A stretch of DNA of 41,324 nucleotides from Chloroflexota bacterium (GTDB lineage: Bacteria > Chloroflexota > Anaerolineae > UBA4142): the NCBI GenBank assembly GCA_016215025.1, contig JACRMI010000105.1:1-41324 (forward strand). The letters run 5' to 3'. Each line of letters begins with the position of its first letter. Position 1 is the first letter of the stretch. Positions 30,913 through 37,706 of the stretch are shown in pieces. The notes below the pieces were generated by a model. The model worked only from the letters and a program-made list of their open reading frames with translations. It had not been told where the DNA came from and ran no database searches. The position numbers were made by a program, and so were the translations under genes.

Positions 30913-31245
30913 ATGAAGATTCCCAACCGCGAACACGCCGTTATCGCATCAGAAAAAATCGTCGAATACCTTCTCAATACCGAACACCGTCGTGGCGGAT
31001 CAAAAGCGCGTTTGTTGGCGGAATTTGGATATACAACTAAGAATTGGCAACGGTTAGAAAGTGATATCCGCATGTACCACCTGAGTGTAGATGTAAACGT
31101 CACGCGAATTACGGACTATGGAACGCGCTATGAAATTCATGCTCCAATCGAGACACCGATCGGACGGAGTCTTTGGGTAAGAACCATTTGGCAAATCGAC
31201 GAAGGCAAAGATTATCCTCGATTGATTACTTTGGTTCCGGACTAA
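30913..31245 (+). CDS. DUF6883 domain protein
   Basis: A 110-residue soluble protein. KIPNREHAVIASEKIVEYLL followed by KARLLAEFGYTTKNW and the C-terminal RTIWQIDEGKDYPRLITLVP are the marks of DUF6883, a small domain of unknown function, seen alone or, as I recall, at the ends of toxin-like proteins. It starts ten bases after the desulfurase stop and is followed 12 bases later by a DUF4926 gene. Codon use is less GC-rich than in the flanking sulfur genes, which suggests separate acquisition. Confidence 0.85.
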   Translation: MKIPNREHAVIASEKIVEYLLNTEHRRGGSKARLLAEFGYTTKNWQRLESDIRMYHLSVDVNVTRITDYGTRYEIHAPIETPIGRSLWVRTIWQIDEGKDYPRLITLVPD

Positions 31246-31257
31246 ACGGAGTGACAT

Positions 31258-31503
31258 ATGAACTTTAAACTTTATACCGATGTTGTGTTAGTGCATGATT
31301 TGCCAGCGGAAGGATTGCGTGCTGGTGATGTTGGTACTGTGGTCGAGCGGCATGATGTGCAAGGGCGTGAAACTGGTTACAGCGTCGAATTCTTTGATAT
31401 GTTAGGTAACACTGTTGCAGTAGTGACACTCGCCGGTAGTTATTTACGACTGCCGACTCACGCGGATAGACCGGCAGTGCGCCCGGATGTTATTGCGGTT
31501 TAA
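31258..31503 (+). CDS. DUF4926 domain protein
   Basis: An 81-residue protein with the DUF4926 pattern: YTDVVLVHDLPAEGLRAGDV, GTVVERHD and YSVEFFDMLGNTVAVVTL. This is a small beta-barrel-like fold of unknown role. It has a CGGAG ribosome site and lies six bases before mnmA. From memory, DUF4926 and DUF6883 genes often sit side by side in cyanobacteria and Chloroflexota, so the two probably act together; toxin-antitoxin or immunity is only a hypothesis. Confidence 0.87.
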   Translation: MNFKLYTDVVLVHDLPAEGLRAGDVGTVVERHDVQGRETGYSVEFFDMLGNTVAVVTLAGSYLRLPTHADRPAVRPDVIAV

Positions 31504-31509
31504 TTCTCA

Positions 31510-32733
31510 ATGAACAATAAAAAGACCATCGTCGTCGCGATGAGCGGTGGAGTCGATAGTTCAACCGTTGCCGCGCTCCTCGTCGAGCGCGGTTATAATG
31601 TCATTGGCTTGATGATGCGCTTGTGGAGCGAAGGCGTCGACGAAAACGATCCGCTGCGCATGGACGTAGCTGCTGTCGAACGCTTCGTCAGCAATCGCTG
31701 CTGCTCGCCCGAAGCGGTCGCCGATGCGCGCGGCGTTTGCCAGAGACTCGACATTCCCTTTTACTTGCTGAATTTTGAGGACGATTTCAAAACGCACGTC
31801 GTCGATTTTTTCATCGATGGTTACGCGCGGGCTGTTACGCCGAATCCATGCTTGCAATGCAATCGAATGCTCAAGTTCGGAACGCTGCTCGATAAAGCGC
31901 GTTCGCTCGGTGCGGATTATTTGGCGACGGGGCATTACGCGCGCGTGCGCGAATCGAATGGCAAAGTAGAATTGTTGCGCGGTGTCGATCCAAAGAAAGA
32001 CCAATCGTACGCGTTGTCGATGTTGAGCCAGCAGCAACTTGCGCGGGTGCTGTTTCCGCTCGGCGAGTTTACGAAAGAGCAAACGCGCGATATGGCGCGC
32101 AAGTTCGGTTTGCGCGTCGCCGAAAAACACGAGAGCCAGGACTTGTGCTTTATCGCCGATGGCGACTATCGCAATTTTTTGCGGCGGCGAATCCCCAGCG
32201 CGCTCACGCCCGGCGAAATCGTCGATACGCGTGGCAATGTGCTTGGCAAGCATGAAGGTCTAGCGCTCTATACGATTGGTCAGCGCAAAGGGTTAGGGCT
32301 GGCGATAGGCGAACCGCTGTACGTGATCGCGCTCGACGCAGTGAAAAATCGAGTGGTTGTTGGCATGGCGGAAGAGTTAGGCAAGCGTGAGCTTTATGCC
32401 GACAATGTGAATTGGATTGCGGGTGAGCCGCCATCGAGTGAGGTTCGTGTGACTGCCAAGATTCGGTATCGAGCGGTAGAAATGCCAGCAACGGTTCATC
32501 CAATCGACTCTGTGTCATTGCGAGCGGAGCGAAGCAATCTGCACCTTCAGGCTGAGATTGCTTCGTCGCCTTCTTCGACTCGCTCCGCTTCCGCTCCGCA
32601 TGCTCCTCGCAATGACAATTCATTGGGGCGTGTGCAAGTTGTTTTCGACGAACCGTTGCGCGACATTACGCCGGGGCAGGCAGTCGTTTTCTACGATGGC
32701 GATCGATGTCTGGGTGGTGGAATAATTCAATAA
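31510..32733 (+). CDS. mnmA: tRNA-specific 2-thiouridylase MnmA
   Basis: A 407-residue protein, longer than the usual 350-370. The ATP-pyrophosphatase loop is SGGVDSS (12-18), the two catalytic cysteines are C114 (NPCLQCN) and C213 (SQDLCFI), and the middle domain shows GQRKGLGLAIGEPLYV. MnmA puts sulfur on U34 of Lys, Glu and Gln tRNAs using persulfide from the desulfurase upstream. Residues about 335-369 are a foreign, Arg/Ser/Ala-rich stretch encoded by a GTCATTGCGAG palindrome. It sits in the C-terminal beta-barrel, after which the normal sequence resumes (VQVVFDEPLRDITPGQAVVFY). The insert explains the extra length. Confidence 0.96.
   Translation: MNNKKTIVVAMSGGVDSSTVAALLVERGYNVIGLMMRLWSEGVDENDPLRMDVAAVERFVSNRCCSPEAVADARGVCQRLDIPFYLLNFEDDFKTHVVDFFIDGYARAVTPNPCLQCNRMLKFGTLLDKARSLGADYLATGHYARVRESNGKVELLRGVDPKKDQSYALSMLSQQQLARVLFPLGEFTKEQTRDMARKFGLRVAEKHESQDLCFIADGDYRNFLRRRIPSALTPGEIVDTRGNVLGKHEGLALYTIGQRKGLGLAIGEPLYVIALDAVKNRVVVGMAEELGKRELYADNVNWIAGEPPSSEVRVTAKIRYRAVEMPATVHPIDSVSLRAERSNLHLQAEIASSPSSTRSASAPHAPRNDNSLGRVQVVFDEPLRDITPGQAVVFYDGDRCLGGGIIQ
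32514..32616. repeat. GTCATTGCGAG palindromic element inside mnmA
   Basis: GTCATTGCGAGCGGAGCGAA opens and TCGCTCCGCT...CTCGCAATGAC closes a 103-base inverted repeat, with inner GAAGCAATCT/AGATTGCTTC arms. It belongs to the same general family as the intergenic GTCATTCTGAGCG elements and is read in frame without a stop. Confidence 0.92.
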
Positions 32734-32768
32734 GGTTCCAGGAATCTTCGCTGTGAGGAAACCACCAA

Positions 32769-33026
32769 GTGAATGTCCATCCTTCTCTGGTTCTTGCGTT
32801 TCTGCTGGCGAGTGTTTATGGGTTGGTGTTCTATTTGATCTTTGGACACGGCTGGCTTAGACTCATCGCCTATCTGGTTTTAGGTATCGTCGGTTTCTTC
32901 CTGGGACAATTGCTGGCAAATTTCGTCGGGCTGGCATTGTTCAACATCGGCGAAATGAACCTGGTCGAAGGGACCGTGACAAGCTGGCTTGCGTTGCTGG
33001 CTTTTGGCGCTTGGCGACGCAAATGA
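32769..33026 (+). CDS. Small membrane protein, unknown
   Basis: An 85-residue protein with three predicted helices (LVLAFLLASVYGLVFYLIFG, LIAYLVLGIVGFFLGQLLA, and a weaker one near the C-terminus). It starts at GTG 32769 with GAGGA ten bases upstream. I do not recognise a family. It lies between mnmA and the promoter of the YtxG/H-like pair and may share the mnmA transcript. Confidence 0.6.
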   Translation: MNVHPSLVLAFLLASVYGLVFYLIFGHGWLRLIAYLVLGIVGFFLGQLLANFVGLALFNIGEMNLVEGTVTSWLALLAFGAWRRK

Positions 33027-33055
33027 TTGCACGTTGGCTTGAACTATGTTATAAT
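33027..33055 (+). promoter_or_regulatory. Promoter of the YtxG/YtxH-like pair
   Basis: TTGCAC (33027-33032), a 17-base spacer, then TATAAT (33050-33055). The first base lies directly after the preceding stop codon. Confidence 0.75.
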
Positions 33056-33078
33056 CGTTGACGAAAGTGAGGGACACT

Positions 33079-33351
33079 GTGGCTTTTGTGCGCGATTTGG
33101 CAATCATTCTCTTAGCGGTCGAATCGCTCGTCATCGGCGTGGTGCTGATTATCTTGGTGCTAGAAATTCGCAATCTGGCGAAAATGTTGCGCGATGAAAT
33201 CAAGCCCATCCTCGAATCAGCCGATGAGACCGCGCGAACGGTTCGCGGCACGACAGTTTTTGTCAGTGAGAATTTGGTGAATCCCATGGTGCGCGCCACC
33301 AGCTTTGCAAGCGGCGTGGCGCAAGCTGTGCGGATTCTCTTTCGACGGTAA
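33079..33351 (+). CDS. YtxG/DUF948-like small membrane protein
   Basis: A 90-residue protein: one long N-terminal helix (about 6-30), then an amphipathic helical part (NLAKMLRDEIKPILESADET) ending in a basic tail. The layout fits DUF948/YtxG proteins, and the next gene is YtxH-like, matching the ytxG-ytxH order known from Bacillus. The start is GTG 33079 with GAGGG upstream; upstream TTG/GTG codons lie too near the promoter. Confidence 0.6.
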   Translation: MAFVRDLAIILLAVESLVIGVVLIILVLEIRNLAKMLRDEIKPILESADETARTVRGTTVFVSENLVNPMVRATSFASGVAQAVRILFRR

Positions 33352-33408
33352 ATTTTGGCAGTAAAGAAAATCAACTCACACCATCATGGGTGAGAAAGGA
33401 GTTTGGCA

Positions 33409-33801
33409 ATGGCAGATGATAGTCACGGATGGGAATTTTTGACAGGCTTTTTGCTCGGCACTGTCGTAGGGGCAGCGGTCGCGTTGCTCCTAGCTCCGCA
33501 ATCCGGAGAAGAAACGCTAGAGCAAATTCGTGAACGTGGAATCGAACTCAAGGGGCGTGCGGGCGAGGTCAGTGAGGCAAGCCGCAAACGTGCGGAAGAA
33601 CTTGCCGCCGATGCGCGCCACCGGGCGGAAGAAGCGCAAGAACGGGGTCGCCTTGTTCTTGAAGAACAGCGCACGCGCTTGCAGCAAGCCATCGACGAAG
33701 GCAAGGATGCCGCGCAGAAAAAACGCGACGAATTGATGGCGCGCTTGGAAGAAGAAAAAGCCAAACGCTCTTCCTCAAGCTCTTCGGAAACAGCCGCCTA
33801 A
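33409..33801 (+). CDS. YtxH domain protein
   Basis: A 130-residue protein. The N-terminal glycine-rich helix FLTGFLLGTVVGAAVALLLA followed by PQSGEETLEQIRERG is the YtxH signature. A long charged coiled coil (45-120, many Arg/Glu/Ala) and a Ser-rich tail follow. YtxH proteins are small membrane-anchored stress proteins of unclear action. The ATG at 33409 follows AAAGGAG. A strong terminator closes the pair at 33818. Confidence 0.88.
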   Translation: MADDSHGWEFLTGFLLGTVVGAAVALLLAPQSGEETLEQIRERGIELKGRAGEVSEASRKRAEELAADARHRAEEAQERGRLVLEEQRTRLQQAIDEGKDAAQKKRDELMARLEEEKAKRSSSSSSETAA

Positions 33802-33817
33802 GCAGAATAGGGCATGG

Positions 33818-33860
33818 GCGGGCAAATCGCAGACACTGCGGTTTGTCCGCTTTTGTTTTT
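33818..33860 (+). terminator. Intrinsic terminator after the YtxH gene
   Basis: A 15-pair stem with two wobbles (33818-33832 and 33836-33850), a three-base loop, and the tail TTTTGTTTTT. Confidence 0.9.
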
Positions 33861-33874
33861 GACCCAGCCGGTGC

Positions 33875-33880
33875 TATAAT
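33875..33880 (+). promoter_or_regulatory. Probable -10 element of the next membrane gene
   Basis: TATAAT with a weak -35 (TTTGTT, 33852-33857) that would lie in the terminator's T-tract. Confidence 0.4.
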
Positions 33881-33892
33881 GTCGCAGATTGC

Positions 33893-33985
33893 CTCACTCC
33901 TCACCTCCTTTGTCCCCTTCTCCCCTCTCCCGATTGAACTGAATCGGGAGAGGGGAGAGGGGGTGTGGGGGAGTGGGGTGAGGAA
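33893..33985. repeat. Pyrimidine/purine palindrome in the leader of a membrane gene
   Basis: A 16-base perfect stem (CTCCCCTCTCCCGATT, 33920-33935 with 33942-33957) lies inside longer imperfect arms (CCTCACTCCTCACC... / ...GAGTGGGGTGAGG). It separates the promoter from the GGAGG site and start codon. Confidence 0.9.
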
Positions 33986-33997
33986 TTGGAGGTGTCT

Positions 33998-34684
33998 TTG
34001 TCCGCACTCGATTTGATGCCGATATTCAAACAACATCGCCAGTTTGCGATTCTCTCGTCTATTGGGATGACCTTTTTATATATCGAAGAGGGTTGGGCGA
34101 GTTACGTTCTATGGTCGCAGCGCTCGTTGAATCAAGCGCTCGGCATCATCGGCGTAATTGGTCTCATTGCATTGATCGGTTACCTTATTTCATTTTTCTT
34201 TCCCCCCACGCTTGTTTCCGCAAGCTGGGACCATCCGCGTCCCTGGGGTGTGTTCAGCAACGTAACCGCATGGTCAGCCGGTATTACTCTCATCATCAAT
34301 GTTATCATCTATGTTCTGCTGCTTTGTCTCGTTCAATTTGATTTTACGGCTGGTTATACGCTGTTGCGTGATGTGTACGTCTATGCGATATTTGGAATGT
34401 GTTTCTTTCACGGCTTGTTATTGTATGTTCGATACATGCAGTATCTATACACGATGCCCGGTTTCGTTCAGCCGGTCAAAGTTATTTCAGCATCGGTAGG
34501 TGTGGGCGCTGTCTTGCTCATCGTGGCTGGCTTTTTGTTCTTGCTCGATCTTTATCATTTCGTCAGTGCACCGGCGGCGATGCAACCGCTGTGGGGATTG
34601 CACATGTATGTGCGTGCGCTCTATGCGTTTACACTTGCCCTGGCTGCCTATGCCTGGCATTTGCGCTGGATCGCCGATCATTAA
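33998..34684 (+). CDS. Integral membrane protein, unknown
   Basis: A 228-residue protein with about six helices and no recognised family. The TTG at 33998 is chosen because GGAGG lies five bases upstream; an earlier in-frame start at 33965 would translate the end of the palindrome. Polar features are few (YIEEGWASYVLW in the first loop, HPRPWGVFSN in the second). It is flanked by repeats and appears monocistronic. Confidence 0.65.
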   Translation: MSALDLMPIFKQHRQFAILSSIGMTFLYIEEGWASYVLWSQRSLNQALGIIGVIGLIALIGYLISFFFPPTLVSASWDHPRPWGVFSNVTAWSAGITLIINVIIYVLLLCLVQFDFTAGYTLLRDVYVYAIFGMCFFHGLLLYVRYMQYLYTMPGFVQPVKVISASVGVGAVLLIVAGFLFLLDLYHFVSAPAAMQPLWGLHMYVRALYAFTLALAAYAWHLRWIADH

Positions 34685-34760
34685 GCCCGTGAACAGTGAG
34701 CAGTGAACAGTCAACAGTGAAGGGCAAACTGTTGACTGTTCACTGTTGACTGTTTACTGA
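34684..34760. repeat. CAGTGAACAGTCAACAGT palindromic repeat
   Basis: GTGAACAGTGAGCAGTGAAC on the left pairs with GTTCACTGTTGACTGTTTAC on the right. It is the same family as 18074 and 29630. Confidence 0.9.
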
Positions 34761-34775
34761 TCTCAAGGAGGAGTT

Positions 34776-35543
34776 ATGCGAACACCGATTGTTGCTGGAA
34801 ACTGGAAAATGCACAAGACCATTGCCGAAGCGCGCGAATTGGTCAATGCGATGAAGAACGATTTGGCACAACTCGCGGCGACCGGCAAAGTGGAAATCGT
34901 TTTGTGCCCGCCGTTTGTTTCGATTCCGCAAGTCGCAGAGTTGGTCAAAGGAATGCCGATCAAAGTTGGTGCGCAGAACATGCATTGGGAAGCCAAAGGT
35001 GCATTCACCGGCGAAGTTTCGCCGACGATGCTGAACGAAATTTGTGACTATGTCATCATCGGGCATTCCGAACGCCGACAGTATTTCGCCGAGACGGATG
35101 AGAGTGTCAACCAAAAAGTGAAAGCGGCGCTCGCGCATCATCTCAAGCCGATTGTTTGCGTCGGCGAGAATCTGACGCAAAACGAAGCGGGGCAAACGCA
35201 AGTGGTGGTGAGCGCGCAGGTTCATGCGGCGTTCAAGAACATTTCGCGCGACGATGCGCGCGGCATTGTTGTTGCGTACGAACCGATTTGGGCGATTGGC
35301 ACCGGCAAAGCGGCAAGCGGCGCGGGCGCAAACTCGGTGATTGGTTTGACGATTCGTGGAGCGCTCGCCGAGATGTACGATGAAGGGACGGCCCAAACGA
35401 TTCGCGTGCAGTACGGCGGCAGCGCCAATGCCAAGAATGTTGCCGAATTCTTCGCGCAACCGGACATCGACGGCGCGCTCGTCGGCGGCGCGAGTCTCGT
35501 GGCGGCGGATTTTATTACGATTTGTAAAACTGCTGTCAAGTGA
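34776..35543 (+). CDS. tpiA: Triosephosphate isomerase
   Basis: A 255-residue enzyme of standard length with all active-site residues: N9 and K11 (GNWKM), H97 (IIGHSERR) and E169 (VAYEPIWAIGTG), plus the phosphate-binding loop VQYGGSANAKN and LVGGASL. It interconverts dihydroxyacetone phosphate and glyceraldehyde 3-phosphate in glycolysis and gluconeogenesis. It has an AAGGAGGAG site. It stands alone, away from gap/pgk, which are often its neighbours. Confidence 0.98.
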   Translation: MRTPIVAGNWKMHKTIAEARELVNAMKNDLAQLAATGKVEIVLCPPFVSIPQVAELVKGMPIKVGAQNMHWEAKGAFTGEVSPTMLNEICDYVIIGHSERRQYFAETDESVNQKVKAALAHHLKPIVCVGENLTQNEAGQTQVVVSAQVHAAFKNISRDDARGIVVAYEPIWAIGTGKAASGAGANSVIGLTIRGALAEMYDEGTAQTIRVQYGGSANAKNVAEFFAQPDIDGALVGGASLVAADFITICKTAVK

Positions 35544-35545
35544 AA

Positions 35546-35632
35546 GCCGCAAGTCTCAAGCTACAAGTTGCAAGTCACAAGTGACACACGCTTGCGACCT
35601 GTAACTTGTGACTTGCAACGGGCGACTTTTGA
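35546..35632. repeat. AAGTTGCAAGTCACAAGT palindromic repeat
   Basis: CAAGCTACAAGTTGCAAGTCACAAGT on the left and ACTTGTGACTTGCAACGGGC on the right form the inverted repeat. It fills the gap after tpiA and leaves no ribosome site for the next gene. Confidence 0.85.
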
Positions 35633-35638
35633 CGTGTT

Positions 35639-36418
35639 ATGCCAATAATTCTCTTTGCAATCGTTTTCGTCCTAACGATTTTTCTGCAACGGTGGCTTCA
35701 TCGGCACATCCAAGGTCTGGCGTTGATCCTGACCGGCGATGCCGGCTGCGCGATTCGATTTTTGTTTTATCTGTTGATGCCGGGAGTGTTGTTACACGAG
35801 ATGAGCCATTACGTGATGGCGCGGTTGCTCCTCGTCCGCACCGGCGCATTTCGAATTGGAATCGGAAATACCAATCGGCGGCAGGTCAGCCTGGGTTCGG
35901 TCAATATCGAACGCACGGATCCCATTCGGGAAAGCTTGGTCGGCGTTGCTCCCTTCATCGTTGGCGTTGGTGCGATTTGGCTGGTCGCCGGGGTGGGTTT
36001 CGATCTGTGGCCCTCCACCGGTTTATCGATTGCCGAATTTTTTCGACGCGTCCAACTCTATGCGTATGATTGGACTACCTGGCTCGATCTCTACCTGATT
36101 TTTTCCGTCAGCGCGGCGATGATTCCTAGCGAATCTGACCGCGAACCATGGGGGCCGGTCATTACGTTTTTTGGACTCGGCACGGCGATTTTGTTTTTAC
36201 TGGGATGGACGCCGCGTGTGCCGAACGATGCCATGACGATGGCGCGCAGCCTGCTCGACGCGTTGACGTTTGCGCTCGGAGTTGCCGTCGTCGTGAATGG
36301 CATAACGGCGATAGCGTTGTGGGTTCTTGAACAGACGGTTTTGCAAATCAGCGGCAGGCAAGTCGAGTATCACGTCAAGAGCAGCAAACCCGCTCGAAAG
36401 AAAAAATCGCGAGGATGA
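35639..36418 (+). CDS. Membrane metalloprotease-like protein (M50/site-2 protease type, HEMSH)
   Basis: A 259-residue protein with about six helices. The third helix contains LLHEMSHYVMARLL, an HExxH zinc motif inside the membrane as in M50 proteases. A later PSESDREPWGP segment may take the place of the third ligand (the family usually has a conserved Asp there). Intramembrane proteases of this kind cut regulators such as anti-sigma factors; no substrate is evident nearby. There is no ribosome site before the ATG. The stop codon lies in the loop of the terminator at 36403. Confidence 0.7.
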   Translation: MPIILFAIVFVLTIFLQRWLHRHIQGLALILTGDAGCAIRFLFYLLMPGVLLHEMSHYVMARLLLVRTGAFRIGIGNTNRRQVSLGSVNIERTDPIRESLVGVAPFIVGVGAIWLVAGVGFDLWPSTGLSIAEFFRRVQLYAYDWTTWLDLYLIFSVSAAMIPSESDREPWGPVITFFGLGTAILFLLGWTPRVPNDAMTMARSLLDALTFALGVAVVVNGITAIALWVLEQTVLQISGRQVEYHVKSSKPARKKKSRG

Positions 36419-36433
36419 CTCGCGATTTTCTTT
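36403..36433 (+). terminator. Intrinsic terminator overlapping the metalloprotease stop codon
   Basis: AAAATCGCGAG (36403-36413) pairs with CTCGCGATTTT (36419-36429), followed by CTTTT. The loop GATGA contains the gene's TGA. It could also act on the opposite strand for the convergent gene. Confidence 0.9.
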
Positions 36434-36434
36434 T

Positions 36435-36507
36435 AGCCACAGAACCACACGGAACTCCACAGAAAACAAATCTTTTTTTCTGTATGGTTTTGTGTAATTC
36501 CGTGGCT
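36435..36507. repeat. AGCCACAGAACCACACGGAA palindromic repeat
   Basis: AGCCAC...ACGGAA on the left and TTCCGTGGCT on the right enclose an ACAGAAAA/TTTTCTGT hairpin, between two convergent genes. Confidence 0.8.
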
Positions 36508-36513
36508 AGTGTT

Positions 36514-37533
36514 TTATCTCCGGTCTACCGTTTCATGTCCCAATCGAATCAGTACCAGCAGTGCGCCCGCGCCAATTACGACCAACGCGATTAGCTTATA
36601 GACTCCGCTCGGCAAAATCAACGCCAGCACGCCAAAGAACGCCGACAAGGCATAGTACAGAATGACAATCGTGCGCTGCGACAAACCCAGGTCGAGCAAG
36701 CGATGATGCAAATGTCCCCGATCGGCGACGAATGGCGATTTGCCCGCGCGCAATCGGGTGATGATTTGCCAGGCCACATCGAGAATCGGAACGCCGAGGA
36801 CGAGCAATGCGGTCGCCACTTTAGCGCCACCAATGATCGACAGGACGCCGAGCGCAAAGCCCAGTACGTTCGAACCAATGCTACCCATGAAAATTCGTGC
36901 CGGCGAAAAGTTAAACAACAAAAATCCCAGCGCCGCACCAATCAACGCCAACACCAACAGCGAAATCGAGTATTGCCGCAAGCCAAACGTGTGCAAGAAC
37001 ATGACGCCGCCGGCGATAACTGAGACCCCCGCTGCCAACCCATCCATTCCATCGAGCCAATTGATGGTGTTGACCATACCGACGAGCCAAAAAAGTGTGA
37101 ACAGGATGCCAAACCATTCCTGAAAATAAAGCGGCAAGGCACCGCCGAATGGATTGGGAATTTCGATGATGAGCACGCCCGAGGCAATGGCGATGAACGC
37201 CGCAACCACCTGGGCAATGAGTTGTGGCACGGATTTAAGCTCGTGATAATCGTCGACCAAGCCGATCAAAAACATGAGTGCGCAGCCAATTAGCAAACCT
37301 TTTATGCGTTCTGGCTCAAATGGATCGGTGCGCGGGAACGACACCGAGAAGTACACGCCAACGAGGAATGCCAGAAAAATTGCCAGACCACCCAAGCGCG
37401 CCGTTGGTTTGTGGTGAATGCGACGCGGGGAGGGTTGATCGACTGCACCGGTGCGAAGACCGATCCAAGTGGCAAGTGGTGTGAGCGCCATCGCGCTCAA
37501 GAAACTCGTGACAAAGATAAGAATGAACGACAT
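36514..37533 (-). CDS. Undecaprenyl-phosphate GlcNAc-1-phosphate transferase (WecA/TagO/MraY family)
   Basis: A 339-residue protein with about 11 helices and the family's catalytic loops: GLVDDYHEL (Asp-Asp, Mg site), NTINWLDGMDGLAAG, and DRGHLHHRLLDLG with the HxHH-type motif that distinguishes WecA/TagO-like enzymes from MraY. It puts a sugar phosphate on undecaprenyl phosphate to begin a surface polymer, and so could prime the polysaccharide genes at 14288-21324. The ATG at 37533 is chosen because a consensus promoter (37550-37578) overlaps the more upstream in-frame starts. Confidence 0.9.
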   Translation of the reverse strand: MSFILIFVTSFLSAMALTPLATWIGLRTGAVDQPSPRRIHHKPTARLGGLAIFLAFLVGVYFSVSFPRTDPFEPERIKGLLIGCALMFLIGLVDDYHELKSVPQLIAQVVAAFIAIASGVLIIEIPNPFGGALPLYFQEWFGILFTLFWLVGMVNTINWLDGMDGLAAGVSVIAGGVMFLHTFGLRQYSISLLVLALIGAALGFLLFNFSPARIFMGSIGSNVLGFALGVLSIIGGAKVATALLVLGVPILDVAWQIITRLRAGKSPFVADRGHLHHRLLDLGLSQRTIVILYYALSAFFGVLALILPSGVYKLIALVVIGAGALLVLIRLGHETVDRR

Positions 37534-37549
37534 GGAGATACGTGCGCTC

Positions 37550-37578
37550 ATTCTATCCAACACTCGAAAGAGTGTCAA
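37550..37578 (-). promoter_or_regulatory. Consensus promoter of the WecA/TagO-like gene
   Basis: Minus-strand TTGACA (37573-37578), a 17-base spacer, then TAGAAT (37550-37555). A CACTC-TTTC-GAGTG palindrome lies in the spacer. The expected start is about ten bases before the ATG. Confidence 0.8.
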
Positions 37579-37636
37579 AGTAAAGGCAATGTGTTTTTAT
37601 GTAGTTCACCATGACCTTGTTCCTACTCGCATGCTA

Positions 37637-37664
37637 TTGCGTCTCAAACGACTTGTGTTATAAT
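37637..37664 (+). promoter_or_regulatory. Promoter of the first PD40 protein
   Basis: TTGCGT (37637-37642), a 16-base spacer, then TATAAT (37659-37664), divergent from the WecA/TagO-like promoter. Confidence 0.6.
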
Positions 37665-37706
37665 TGCGAAAGTTTCGATTCGTACACATACGAGGAGGTA
37701 GTTACG

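Noticed and set aside
34740..35552. 270-residue minus-strand open frame
   Set aside because: Antisense to tpiA, which is unmistakable.
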